This document shows, in pieces, positions 1 to 6,545 of a stretch of DNA of 18,516 nucleotides; within the stretch, counting starts at the first letter, position 1, and each line of letters begins with the position of its first letter. A model generated the notes under the pieces. It made no database searches, was not told the DNA's origin, and saw only the letters and a list, made by a program, of their open reading frames with translations. This stretch comes from CAZDYP01 sp964509505 (GTDB taxonomy: Bacteria; Chloroflexota; Anaerolineae; JACRMK01). The translations under genes were made by a program, and so were the position numbers. Location of the stretch: assembly GCA_964509505.1 (NCBI GenBank), contig CAZDYP010000102.1, positions 1 to 18,516 on the forward strand. The letters are read 5' to 3'.

Positions 1-464
1 GCCATTTCATCGCGCGCGAAATCGTCAAGCAGAAAGTCTGCGCCGCCGCGCCGATCTGGGCGCGCGACGCCCACACGCAAACGGGGAAAATTTTCGTCGC
101 CCAAATTTTGAATGATGGACTTCATGCCATTGTGTCCAGCGCTGCCGCCGCTAGGGCGCAACCGCAGCTGGCCCAGCGGCAAATCGAGTTCGTCGTACAC
201 GACGAGCAAATCCGACAGCGCCAACTTAAGCCAACGCGCGAGCGGCCCCACCGCCCGTCCGCTGTCGTTCATGTATGTCAGCGGGCGCGCGAGGATGATC
301 TTCTCTGGTCCGAGCACACCCGCAATCGTGACCGCGTTGAATTGCATCTTCCGCAGCGGGAATTGATGTTTCTGCGCGAAGCCCTCGACGATTTGAAAGC
401 CGATGTTGTGACGATTGTGCGCGTACTGCGGACCTGGATTGCCCAAGCCGACGATGAGTTTCAT
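1..464 (-). CDS. pth: Peptidyl-tRNA hydrolase, partial (C-terminus beyond left edge)
   Basis: The enzyme cleaves the ester bond of peptidyl-tRNAs that drop off ribosomes, recycling tRNA in the cytoplasm. About 154 N-terminal residues are present and the frame runs off the left edge without a stop. The protein opens MKLIVGLGNPG, with Asn9 and the family RHN motif (His19, the expected catalytic base). ARPLTYMNDSG, VVYDELDLPLG (catalytic Asp) and GGSAGHNGMKS follow in the usual order, so all the key Pth residues are there. The ATG at 464 fits the normal family start. Its Shine-Dalgarno sequence is weak. It lies 60 bases after the stop of the upstream secreted-protein gene and may be co-transcribed with it. 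Family typical length is about 190 residues, so only the last few dozen are missing. The assignment is close to certain. Confidence 0.97.
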   Translation of the reverse strand, partial: MKLIVGLGNPGPQYAHNRHNIGFQIVEGFAQKHQFPLRKMQFNAVTIAGVLGPEKIILARPLTYMNDSGRAVGPLARWLKLALSDLLVVYDELDLPLGQLRLRPSGGSAGHNGMKSIIQNLGDENFPRLRVGVARPDRRGGADFLLDDFARDEM

Positions 465-524
465 ACCATAGCCAATTTGCCAGCCCTTGCGGGTTACCGA
501 AGCCCGTGAGAGCTTGAGGATGCC

Positions 525-1208
525 TTAAAGCTGATCTCGAATCCAACGCAAAATCACGAATAAAACGATCAACCCAATCAAACTGCCCATCGCACAACCG
601 CCCCAGATCAATGCCTGCACATACGGTTGTGGGTTGAATTCAATCCGTGGGTTTGCAGAGCGTGTTGGTTCTGGCGTCGGCGTGGCGCGCGCCACGGAGG
701 TTGGCACGGCGACTGTGGGCGCAGCCGGGCGCGTCGCCGTTGCCACAGCTGTTGGCGTCGGCGTGACGGTAGGTGTGCTCGTCGGCGTCGCCGTCGGCGC
801 GCGATTGCCAATGATGACCGAACGCACAACGAAGGGGGGGCAAGGGAAGTTGCCGCGAATGTCCACGACGGTCAGCTTAAGGGCATAACGCCCATCGGGC
901 ACGCTCGTCGTATCCCACACTTCGAGTTGCCCATTGATAACGGAGTTGTTGTGTGTGTTGCCAATCACGCGGAAGGCTGCGTCAGGTGGATTGTCGCCGG
1001 GCGCAAATTCGATTTTGTAAAACTGAAAATTGGCGATGGTCGCGCTGCCGGTGATGCTAACCCGTCCACGGACGGGGTCGCCACTGGAGCGAGGTGAAGT
1101 GATGACAACGCCGCTACAATCCTGCTGTAGCGGCGAGGCAAAGATCCATAACGCGGTTTGCTGGCAAAGCAACCCCAGTAGTCCGAGCGTGAAGAGTAAG
1201 CGTCGCAT
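525..1208 (-). CDS. Secreted, C-terminally membrane-anchored protein with Ig-like domain and Thr-Pro linker
   Basis: The protein has 227 residues and no recognised function. Residues 1-25 form a signal peptide (MRRLLFTLGLLGLL then hydrophobic). Residues 35-135 look like a single beta-sandwich, with the phrases VRGRVSITGSA, FQFYKIEFAPG and VPDGRYALKLTVVD, typical of bacterial Ig-like or PKD-like extracellular modules. Cys31 and Cys123 could form a disulfide. Residues 138-185 are a low-complexity Thr/Pro linker. Residues 198-221 are a transmembrane helix, followed by the positive tail RWIRDQL, so the domain should be displayed outside the cell. The ATG at 1208 lacks a Shine-Dalgarno sequence, and a TAAACT -10-like element ends only 8 bases upstream, which suggests a leaderless mRNA. 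The neighbouring pth 60 bases downstream gives no functional clue. Confidence 0.85.
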   Translation of the reverse strand: MRRLLFTLGLLGLLCQQTALWIFASPLQQDCSGVVITSPRSSGDPVRGRVSITGSATIANFQFYKIEFAPGDNPPDAAFRVIGNTHNNSVINGQLEVWDTTSVPDGRYALKLTVVDIRGNFPCPPFVVRSVIIGNRAPTATPTSTPTVTPTPTAVATATRPAAPTVAVPTSVARATPTPEPTRSANPRIEFNPQPYVQALIWGGCAMGSLIGLIVLFVILRWIRDQL

Positions 1209-1216
1209 GGTGCGCT

Positions 1217-1245
1217 AGTTTAACACAAGAACGAGCGTCACAAAA
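1217..1245 (-). promoter_or_regulatory. Candidate promoter for the 525-1208 gene
   Basis: A -10-like TAAACT (1217-1222, minus strand) lies 8 bases before the ATG. The -35 is poor: TTTGTG at 1239-1244 with a spacer of 16, or TTTTGT at 1240-1245 with 17. Transcription would start at about 1210, practically on the start codon. Confidence 0.4.
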
Positions 1246-1253
1246 ATTGCTGA

Positions 1254-1282
1254 TTGACCATCCTCTGGAATCTCTGTAAAAT
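1254..1282 (+). promoter_or_regulatory. Sigma70-like promoter of the DoxX-like gene
   Basis: TTGACC (1254-1259), a 17-base spacer and TAAAAT (1277-1282) match the housekeeping consensus well. The predicted start point near 1289-1290 leaves fewer than 10 bases before the ATG at 1298, so the mRNA would be nearly leaderless. Confidence 0.6.
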
Positions 1283-1297
1283 GCTCGCGCTTTGACG

Positions 1298-1735
1298 ATG
1301 ACCCCTCATCAGCAGAATCTCGTGGCTTTGCTGTTGCGTATCGGCTTGGGCGCAATTTGGCTGTGGTCTGCCATCGTGTCCGAGTTCGTCGCGCCGCGCT
1401 CACTCGCTTACGATTTGCTGGCCGCTGTGGGTATCACAGGTGCGCTTGCGCCTGTGGCGCTGCATGGCGCGTCGTTACTCGATACGTTGCTGGGCGTGTT
1501 GACCTTGTTGGGTTGCTTCACGCGCGTCGTCGCCGTCGCGCAAGCGTTGCTCGTCGTTGTTTATACGCTGTTGCTCGTTGGACATGTGCCCGAGCTGTGG
1601 GCGCATCCTTTTGCGCCGATTGGTAAAAACGTGACGTTGGTGATGGCGGCATGCGCGTTAGCGGTTGTCGGTGGAGGCGCGTGGTCATTGGATGCCAGAT
1701 TGAGACTCGCCGCTAAGGGTTGGGGAAATCCTTAG
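1298..1735 (+). CDS. DoxX-like four-helix membrane protein
   Basis: The protein has about 145 residues and four hydrophobic segments, and resembles the DoxX-like family of small inner-membrane proteins. Supporting features are the first helix LLLRIGLGAIWLWSAIVSEF, a central helix with LLDTLLGVLTLLGCFTR, a third with VVAVAQALLVVVYTLLL, and the conserved-looking stretch WAHPFAPIGKNVTLVMAA before the last helix. DoxX relatives are linked to quinone or redox processes in some organisms, but most have no defined reaction and none is claimed here. An in-frame TTG at 1292 lies two codons upstream of the ATG at 1298. I prefer the ATG, since neither has a Shine-Dalgarno sequence and the promoter places transcription start at about 1290. 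The gene is divergent from the secreted-protein gene. Confidence 0.75.
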   Translation: MTPHQQNLVALLLRIGLGAIWLWSAIVSEFVAPRSLAYDLLAAVGITGALAPVALHGASLLDTLLGVLTLLGCFTRVVAVAQALLVVVYTLLLVGHVPELWAHPFAPIGKNVTLVMAACALAVVGGGAWSLDARLRLAAKGWGNP

Positions 1736-1816
1736 GGTCGCATGGCGCGAAGGGGCGTAACTTGCGCGCAACTGTGGTGTTCTATACACTGACAGGCGCG
1801 TGCGCATGGAGAGTGA

Positions 1817-2374
1817 GTGGCTGAGATCGAATCGGATGCTGTATTGGTGAAACGCGCCAAGCGTGATCCCGAAGCATTCGGGATTTTGTATGAGCGCTAC
1901 ATAGACAAAATTTATTCCTACATTTATTTCCACACGGGCAGCGAGCAAGATGCAGAAGATTTGACTGCACGCACCTTTCATCAAGCGTTGGCGAACATTC
2001 GCCGATACAGCGAACGCGGCTTGCCGTTCTCGGCATGGCTCTATCGCATCGCGCACAATCTTGTCGCCAACTGGCACCGTGACCATAGTCGCCGTCGGCA
2101 AGTCTCGCTTGAAGATGTAGTGAAAATTATCATGCGCAGCCGCCAATCGCCCGACGAGCTGGCTGAAAAGCAATCGGAACTCGACGCCTTGCGCGCGGTC
2201 ATCCAAAGCTTACCAACCGAACGTCAGTTGTTATTGATCTTGAAATATGGCGAGAGCCAGTCCAATGCCGACATTGGCAAAACCTTGCGCCGCAGCGAAG
2301 GCGCAGTGAAGTCATTGTTGCATCGCACGTTGTTGGATTTACGCAAAGCGCTGCAACAGCGTGGCTTTGAGTAA
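1817..2374 (+). CDS. ECF-type RNA polymerase sigma factor
   Basis: This 185-residue protein has the two-domain plan of group 4 (ECF) sigma factors. Residues 17-92 are region 2, including DPEAFGILYERYIDKIYSYI, the DAEDLTARTF motif of region 2.2 and FSAWLYRIAHNLVANWHRD of regions 2.3-2.4. Residues 125-180 are region 4, with LPTERQLLLILKY and the helix-turn-helix SNADIGKTLRRSEGAVKSLLHR. A charged linker joins them, and there is no region 1 or 3. The start is GTG at 1817, with GGAGAG three bases upstream (1808-1813). The ATG at 1806 is out of frame. No classical zinc-finger anti-sigma gene follows. The nearest candidate partner is the small membrane protein at 3467, beyond degV. The promoters it controls cannot be predicted from this window. 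Confidence 0.93.
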   Translation: MAEIESDAVLVKRAKRDPEAFGILYERYIDKIYSYIYFHTGSEQDAEDLTARTFHQALANIRRYSERGLPFSAWLYRIAHNLVANWHRDHSRRRQVSLEDVVKIIMRSRQSPDELAEKQSELDALRAVIQSLPTERQLLLILKYGESQSNADIGKTLRRSEGAVKSLLHRTLLDLRKALQQRGFE

Positions 2375-2375
2375 A

Positions 2376-2390
2376 AAACCCTACGGGTTT
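2376..2390. terminator. Small hairpin after the ECF sigma gene
   Basis: AAACCC-TAC-GGGTTT forms a perfect 6-bp stem with a 3-base loop two bases after the TAA of the sigma gene. It ends in T residues but has no long T-tract, so it is at best a weak terminator. Confidence 0.35.
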
Positions 2391-2426
2391 GGGTGAAGTT
2401 TCAAACACTCATACAAGTATGGAGCG

Positions 2427-2488
2427 CAGGGGTAGGACAAGTTTTTAACTTGTCCACGCAGGCAAGTTGCATACTGGCCCTACACCTG
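2427..2488. repeat. Compound palindromic element with two hairpins inside an outer stem
   Basis: GGACAAGTT-TTT-AACTTGTCC (2435-2455) is a perfect 9-bp hairpin. GGCAAGT-TGCAT-ACTGGCC (2461-2479) is a second, related hairpin with one mismatch. They are enclosed by CAGGGGTA (2427-2434) pairing with TACACCTG (2481-2488), with one mismatch. The 62-base unit would fold as a three-way junction on either strand. It looks like a dispersed REP- or MITE-type element between the sigma and degV genes, but other copies cannot be seen here. Confidence 0.6.
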
Positions 2489-2545
2489 TGACGAAATTAC
2501 ATTCTTAAACTTCATGAAACTCATAAGTCTATCAAGGATACCTCT

Positions 2546-3385
2546 ATGATTCGTATTGTGATGGATAGCACAGCTGATTTGCCTGCCGAGCTGGTCACGC
2601 GTTACCAGATTAGCGTGGTGCCGCTCAATCTGCATTTTGGCACGGAGACGATCAAAGCCGATCTCAACTTGGATCATGCCAGCTTCTATCGCAAAGTAGA
2701 AGCGCTGAAGCTGATACCGAAAACCTCGCAGCCATCGCCGGGCGATTTCATCGAAGCCTATCGGCGTGTGGGACAACCCGGCGATGAGATTATTTCCATT
2801 CACATCAGCAGCAAATTGAGCGGTACGTTTCAATCGGCGGAGTTGGCGGCGCAGGAGTTGGCTAACACCTTTCGCATTTATCCCTTCGATAGTTTGAGCG
2901 GTTCGGTTGGCATCGGCTTTATGGTCTTGGAAGCCGTGCGCCTGATCGAGGCGGGTAAAAGCGTGCCTGATATTTTGAAGCGGTTAGCCGTAGTGCGCGA
3001 ACGCATGCAGGTCGTGCTAACTCCGGAGAACCTGAGATACTTGCAGATGAGTGGGCGCGTGAACAACGTGCAGGCGTTGCTCGGCAGCGTATTGAACTTG
3101 AGACCCATCATCATCGTGGACAAAGGGTTGCTCCAGCCCATCGCGCGCATTCGCACACGCAACAAGGCACTCGAGTACTTGTTGACGTTCATGAAAGAGA
3201 AATTTGCAGCGCAAGCCGTCAATCTGGCGGTCGTGCATGCTCAGGTGCCTGACGAAGCAATGGCTTTGATGAATCGCGTGCGGCAAGAGTTGAACGTCAA
3301 AGAGTCATTTGTTTGCGAGATGGCGGTCGTGGTCGCGGCGCATCTGGGTCCAGGCTGCATCGGCCTCATTGCTTACGCGATTTGA
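2546..3385 (+). CDS. DegV family fatty-acid-binding protein
   Basis: This 279-residue protein has the full DegV layout. DegV proteins bind a fatty acid deep between two alpha/beta domains. In Firmicutes, relatives (FakB) present fatty acids to a kinase for phospholipid synthesis. Motifs in order are MDSTADLP (6-13), KTSQPSPGDF (59-68), SSKLSGTFQSA (88-98), FDSLSGSVGIG (114-124), LRYLQMSGR (163-171), LNLRPII (183-189) and the C-terminal AHLGPGCIGLIAY. The TSQPS threonine and serine and the SGT turn are the usual carboxylate contacts, and they are kept. Length matches the family average. The start is ATG 2546, with AAGGAT a few bases upstream. No fatty-acid kinase (FakA) gene is in the window, so the lipid partner is unknown. 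Confidence 0.94.
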   Translation: MIRIVMDSTADLPAELVTRYQISVVPLNLHFGTETIKADLNLDHASFYRKVEALKLIPKTSQPSPGDFIEAYRRVGQPGDEIISIHISSKLSGTFQSAELAAQELANTFRIYPFDSLSGSVGIGFMVLEAVRLIEAGKSVPDILKRLAVVRERMQVVLTPENLRYLQMSGRVNNVQALLGSVLNLRPIIIVDKGLLQPIARIRTRNKALEYLLTFMKEKFAAQAVNLAVVHAQVPDEAMALMNRVRQELNVKESFVCEMAVVVAAHLGPGCIGLIAYAI

Positions 3386-3466
3386 TGTCAACACTGAGCC
3401 TCTTCGCATCGGAGCGTTCGCGCGTACGCTATTCGCTCATGCTGAACCAGTCAACTCCCATTGCCT

Positions 3467-3775
3467 ATGCCTGAACAGACAAACTCCTCAACCCAACCAC
3501 TGATCCTTAACGATGCAGCAGCAACGCCATTCGGTAAATTGTCGCACGAACTCGCCGATTTGTTGATGGTGCGTCCTGCGCCCATTTCGTATCGCAAGCG
3601 TTTGCGAGAACAGTTATTGGCAGCGGCGCGCGATGAACGCATCTATCGCCGCGAATTTTCACGCCAACTGTTGACGGCGACGGTGTTGGCGATGATTGTG
3701 TTGTCATCGGTTAGTGGTCTCATCGTTTGGCGGTTGTTAGGAACGCGCCAGCGACCAATCACGGTGAGAGCGTAA
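3467..3775 (+). CDS. Small single-pass membrane protein, possible anti-sigma-like partner
   Basis: The protein has about 102 residues and an unrecognised family. An N-terminal cytoplasmic segment of about 65 residues is rich in Arg and Lys and probably helical (SYRKRLREQLLAAARDER). One transmembrane helix follows (about 67-89, TATVLAMIVLSSVSGLIVW), then a short basic tail. This topology resembles small anti-sigma factors, and an ECF sigma gene lies upstream on the same strand beyond degV, so a partnership is conceivable. There is no HxxxCxxC zinc motif, so it would not be a classical zinc anti-sigma. A TTG at 3461 is also in frame. I chose the ATG at 3467 because it is the stronger codon. No clear Shine-Dalgarno sequence is present. 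The gene ends just before a strong hairpin terminator. Confidence 0.65.
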   Translation: MPEQTNSSTQPLILNDAAATPFGKLSHELADLLMVRPAPISYRKRLREQLLAAARDERIYRREFSRQLLTATVLAMIVLSSVSGLIVWRLLGTRQRPITVRA

Positions 3776-3801
3776 ACCGGTTTTATAGCGCTAGTAAAAA
3801 T

Positions 3802-3845
3802 AAACCCGCGCGGTGATAGGTGGAGCTATCGTCGCGCGGGTTTTT
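3802..3845. terminator. Bidirectional intrinsic terminator between convergent genes
   Basis: AAACCCGCGCG (3802-3812) pairs perfectly with CGCGCGGGTTT (3833-3843). The stem continues through two G-T pairs and GATAG/CTATC, giving 18 pairs around a 6-base loop. Five T residues close it on the plus strand, and an A-rich flank (T-rich on the minus strand) lies on the other side, so it can stop transcription from both directions. Confidence 0.9.
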
Positions 3846-3851
3846 ACTGTT

Positions 3852-3888
3852 AGACCTGTCAGGTTGTGAGAAACCTGACAGGTCTTTT
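3852..3888. repeat. Second perfect hairpin next to the terminator
   Basis: AGACCTGTCAGGTT (3852-3865) and AACCTGACAGGTCT (3872-3885) form a perfect 14-bp stem with a 6-base loop, followed by T residues to 3888. It lies 6 bases past the first terminator and 20 bases from the stop of the convergent LCP-like gene. It could be a backup terminator, but the clean palindrome also looks like a dispersed repeat unit. Confidence 0.75.
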
Positions 3889-3908
3889 GTTTAGCTTCTG
3901 GGTTTTGC

Positions 3909-5474
3909 TTACTGAGTTGTCTTGATGGTAATGGGCGCAATCGTCGGCGTCGGGGTAGGCGGCAACATTTTGCGCTTGAGCACGCCGCGCACGGAGAACC
4001 AATAGTACGCCGCCAAGTTTTGCGCGTTGGGGTCCACGCGCCCCCACGGAATCGCCATGGCTTTGTCTTGATAGAGTCCTTGCTTGAACTCTTGCTGAAT
4101 GATGGGGCTGCCGCTCGCAGGCAGCCACACAAAGCCCCCATCGCCGCTTTTCGCATCTACGAGATAAACATTGAGTGACACTGTGGGCACGGTGAGCTTG
4201 GCTGACGGATTCGAAGCCGCCTTCCGCAAACTGTTGAAGAACAAGGCGGAGATGTCGAAGTCGTATTCGATGTTCTTGCGCTCTAGTTCGCGGTACACCA
4301 ACGAAGCCACATTGACCGAGAAAAGCGGATTGAACACGTGACTTTTGAACTTTTCGCCGACTCCTTTGAAGACATATTGTTTGCGATGGTTGTTTTCTTT
4401 CGCCGGATCATACGGCGGCAGCGCCAAGCCCTTCAAATAGCTCATGGTCTTCGAGCCGTCGAATTTTTGGCGCCCTACGCCGAAGGTCTGCGCAGCATAG
4501 GCTTTGCCTTCGATGTAAATAGGATTGACGCTCAAGGCAAATGGGTTATCCACTTCGATGTCGCCCAATACATCGTCAATGGCGTGTTTGATGACCACAT
4601 CTTTCAAGGCGACTTGAAAATCAATCGAAAGCCCCGTCGCGTTTTCGACGGCAAGTCGCATCAAATCGAAACCGCCCAGGCGATAAGCCCAATCAATCTT
4701 CGAGGGCGTCATATGTTTTTTGAGGTTGTGCTGTTTAGCATAGCGTTCGATTTCAGGCGCGCGCGCGTCATGCGTGAGCGAAACTTCGATGAGCTGTCGC
4801 GTTTGCACGTCATAGGATAGAATCGTGATGGAGCCAATGATGTCGGGCGGCAGCGGGGGCTCGTTGGTTTCGCCGTACCCGAACAGCAAAAAGTTGATGC
4901 GCGTGCGATTGAGGTCAGGGTCAATGCGCCAGTAGTAGGTCGCATCGGCTCTGGCGCGCGCCGCGCGCCGCTTGCCCGCTTCGACCACAAATGGTTGTAT
5001 CAACTCGTCGAACAAATCGGGCTGACGCACACTAGCTTGCGCTGCTGGTGTGGGAGTTGGCGGGGCGGGCGGCGTGCTGACGCGCGTTGGCATAGGAGTA
5101 GCCGCCGATATGATCACGCTGGCGTGAGTGATGACACCACTGGCAGTTGGCGTGGCAGAGACCGCTGAACCTGAAACAAAGGGCATCGGTGTTGGGCTAG
5201 GGGTTGAAACAAGGCCTGATTCAGACGCTCCGCTGCGCGTTTGCGCTGGTTCAGGCAAAGGTGGCAATTCAGCTGCGGACGCGGGTGTCGGCGCCATATC
5301 ACTAAAGGGCAGCAACAATGCTGTGTAATTGGCGTCTTGCGTATCGGGCCAGGTAAACAACAAATGTGCAGCGAGCGCGCACATGATCAGACCTAACACA
5401 AACGAAAGGGCGCGTAAGAAGCGCCAGAGGGAAAAAGAACGAGTGGATGGTTGGGTTTCGCGCGGGGCAGACAT
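3909..5474 (-). CDS. LytR-CpsA-Psr (LCP)-like membrane protein, divergent
   Basis: The protein has 521 residues. A cytoplasmic N-terminus leads into one transmembrane helix (about 18-40), then a Pro/Thr/Ala-rich extracellular linker (60-150), then an LCP-like domain (about 190-400) and a short Thr-Pro tail. LCP enzymes attach undecaprenyl-linked glycopolymers to peptidoglycan or other acceptors outside the membrane. Matching elements are INFLLFGYG, DIIGSITILSYDVQTRQL, YRLGGFDLMRLAVENATG, the AIDDVLGDIEV segment and DPAKENNHRKQYVFKGV. Departures are notable: the usual SIPRD motif reads SLTHD, and the usual RxD before the second strand is absent, so Arg residues that normally hold the pyrophosphate are missing. 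It may be an altered or inactive LCP protein. The start is ATG 5474, without a clear Shine-Dalgarno sequence. It has its own promoter region with a palindrome. Confidence 0.75.
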   Translation of the reverse strand: MSAPRETQPSTRSFSLWRFLRALSFVLGLIMCALAAHLLFTWPDTQDANYTALLLPFSDMAPTPASAAELPPLPEPAQTRSGASESGLVSTPSPTPMPFVSGSAVSATPTASGVITHASVIISAATPMPTRVSTPPAPPTPTPAAQASVRQPDLFDELIQPFVVEAGKRRAARARADATYYWRIDPDLNRTRINFLLFGYGETNEPPLPPDIIGSITILSYDVQTRQLIEVSLTHDARAPEIERYAKQHNLKKHMTPSKIDWAYRLGGFDLMRLAVENATGLSIDFQVALKDVVIKHAIDDVLGDIEVDNPFALSVNPIYIEGKAYAAQTFGVGRQKFDGSKTMSYLKGLALPPYDPAKENNHRKQYVFKGVGEKFKSHVFNPLFSVNVASLVYRELERKNIEYDFDISALFFNSLRKAASNPSAKLTVPTVSLNVYLVDAKSGDGGFVWLPASGSPIIQQEFKQGLYQDKAMAIPWGRVDPNAQNLAAYYWFSVRGVLKRKMLPPTPTPTIAPITIKTTQ

Positions 5475-5502
5475 ATTGGAACTCGGAGGCAGCAGAAGAT
5501 AA

Positions 5503-5532
5503 AAAATATCAGACGGCGCACTGCGCCGTCAA
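5503..5532 (-). promoter_or_regulatory. Candidate promoter of the LCP-like gene, spacer fully occupied by a palindrome
   Basis: On the minus strand TTGACG (5527-5532), an 18-base spacer and TATTTT (5503-5508) form a reasonable sigma70 promoter 28 bases upstream of the ATG. The spacer coincides with the palindrome at 5512-5530. Confidence 0.5.
5512..5530. promoter_or_regulatory. Perfect 19-base palindrome, candidate operator
   Basis: GACGGCGCA-C-TGCGCCGTC is an exact 9+1+9 inverted repeat. It sits between the -35 and -10 of one candidate promoter and just downstream of a second one (TATAAT at 5542-5547). The symmetric odd-length site in this position fits a dimeric regulator. A hairpin in the 5' leader is the alternative. 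Confidence 0.5.
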
Positions 5533-5541
5533 GCGCGCGGA

Positions 5542-5569
5542 ATTATAACACAATGCCAATAGAGCGCAA
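5542..5569 (-). promoter_or_regulatory. Second candidate promoter of the LCP-like gene
   Basis: TTGCGC (5564-5569, minus strand), a 16-base spacer and a perfect TATAAT (5542-5547) place a start point near 5535, about 60 bases before the ATG. A transcript from here would carry the 5512-5530 palindrome in its leader. Confidence 0.5.
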
Positions 5570-5597
5570 CCCTATGCGCCATGCCACACAGATAAAG

Positions 5598-5628
5598 CAA
5601 AGCGGAGACGAGCTTCGTCTCTGCTTTG
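5598..5628. repeat. Hairpin after the serine protease gene, related to the one at 6494-6523
   Basis: CAAAGCGGAGACGA (5598-5611) pairs with TCGTCTCTGCTTTG (5615-5628) through 14 pairs, one of them G-T, with a 3-base loop. It lies 29 bases past the stop of the protease gene. It lacks a clean T-tract. Its core GAGACGAAG...GTCTCC (minus strand) recurs in the hairpin on the other side of the protease gene. Confidence 0.65.
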
Positions 5629-5656
5629 TAGTTCGGGTTTACCACTTGGAATCCGT

Positions 5657-6460
5657 TTAGTCTAGGTACGAGTTGATGAAATTGAGGACATCCTGTCTGT
5701 CTATGCGGAACACGCCGCCCGTGCCAGCACAGTTACCGTTGAGACCGAAGGAGGTGACGCCTGCGACGACGTTGCTGTCGCCTAGGAAATTGGGACCACC
5801 CGAATCACCAAAGCAAGTGCCACCTGTCGAGTGATTGTTTGAGAGCAGCAGCGAGAAATCACCTACGATGCCCCCATTGATTTGAATGAGGTGAGGACGC
5901 GCGACCATCCGCACGCGGTTGGATTGGACGAAGACAGGGTTGATCTGCTGAAGCCCATAGCCCACTGCCGTAAAGGTTACGTTCTGCAAACCGCGTTTGG
6001 TCTTGAGCGAATCGAGTTGGTTGACGGTCGGGAGTGTGCCATACGTTGGTAGCACAACGCCGGGCGCTTGGAGGACAACCACGCCAACGTCGTGAACGAA
6101 GAAGGGCGCAGTCTCATAAAGTGGATGAGCCGCCCATGAAACTGCTTCTACAGCGTTCGGGCCGGCAAACGGGTAGTTATTGTTGCCATTGTCAACGTCC
6201 GATTCTGTGAAAATCCGCATGCCCGTATAGGGAGCATCTGGGAAGTTATTGGTGCAATGTCCAGCGGTCAAGAGAACGGTAGCAGACAGCAATGTCCCGC
6301 TACAGCGAAATCTCGGCACACCACCTACTTCCATTAGCAAGAGTACGACGTGTGGGTGTCCATTCCCATCCAACTCGCCGTCGGTGACGGCGACGGTGCT
6401 GCCAAACGTGCTGAATGCCAGAATCAACGTGAACAGCAAGGCAATGATGAGTTTTTTCAT
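5657..6460 (-). CDS. Secreted S1 family (trypsin-fold) serine protease
   Basis: The protein is a 267-residue preprotease. Residues 1-25 are a signal peptide (MKKLIIALLFTLILAFSTFG). The catalytic triad is complete: His68 in TAGHC, Asp124 in HDVGVVVL and Ser220 in GDSGGP. The residue at the usual trypsin specificity position, six before the Ser, is Gly rather than Asp, so cleavage after Lys or Arg is unlikely and a chymotrypsin- or elastase-like preference is more plausible. There is no obvious propeptide activation site and no sorting signal, so release outside the cell is expected. The ATG at 6460 follows a GGAG Shine-Dalgarno sequence by six bases. An in-frame ATG at 6520 would spoil the signal peptide and is rejected. 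It lies 85 bases after the metalloprotease gene and may share its transcript. Confidence 0.93.
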   Translation of the reverse strand: MKKLIIALLFTLILAFSTFGSTVAVTDGELDGNGHPHVVLLLMEVGGVPRFRCSGTLLSATVLLTAGHCTNNFPDAPYTGMRIFTESDVDNGNNNYPFAGPNAVEAVSWAAHPLYETAPFFVHDVGVVVLQAPGVVLPTYGTLPTVNQLDSLKTKRGLQNVTFTAVGYGLQQINPVFVQSNRVRMVARPHLIQINGGIVGDFSLLLSNNHSTGGTCFGDSGGPNFLGDSNVVAGVTSFGLNGNCAGTGGVFRIDRQDVLNFINSYLD

Positions 6461-6493
6461 TTCAAACTCCTTTACGAACTTAAGGCTTGTAGT

Positions 6494-6523
6494 GAAGTGG
6501 AGACAAATCTTCGTCTCCACTTC
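6494..6523. repeat. Hairpin between the two protease genes
   Basis: GAAGTGGAGAC (6494-6504) and GTCTCCACTTC (6513-6523) form a perfect 11-bp stem around an 8-base loop. No T-tract follows on either strand, so processing or mRNA stabilisation is as likely as termination. It resembles the hairpin at 5598-5628. Confidence 0.65.
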
Positions 6524-6545
6524 GATTTGCTATATGACAACAAAA

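Noticed and set aside
627..1097. Plus-strand Arg/Gly-rich open frame opposite the secreted-protein gene
   Set aside because: It is low in complexity and antisense to a gene with a clear signal peptide and domain; no start signal or family pattern.
4338..4820. 160-codon plus-strand frame inside the LCP-like gene
   Set aside because: Antisense shadow of a well-supported gene, without a ribosome site or recognisable motif.
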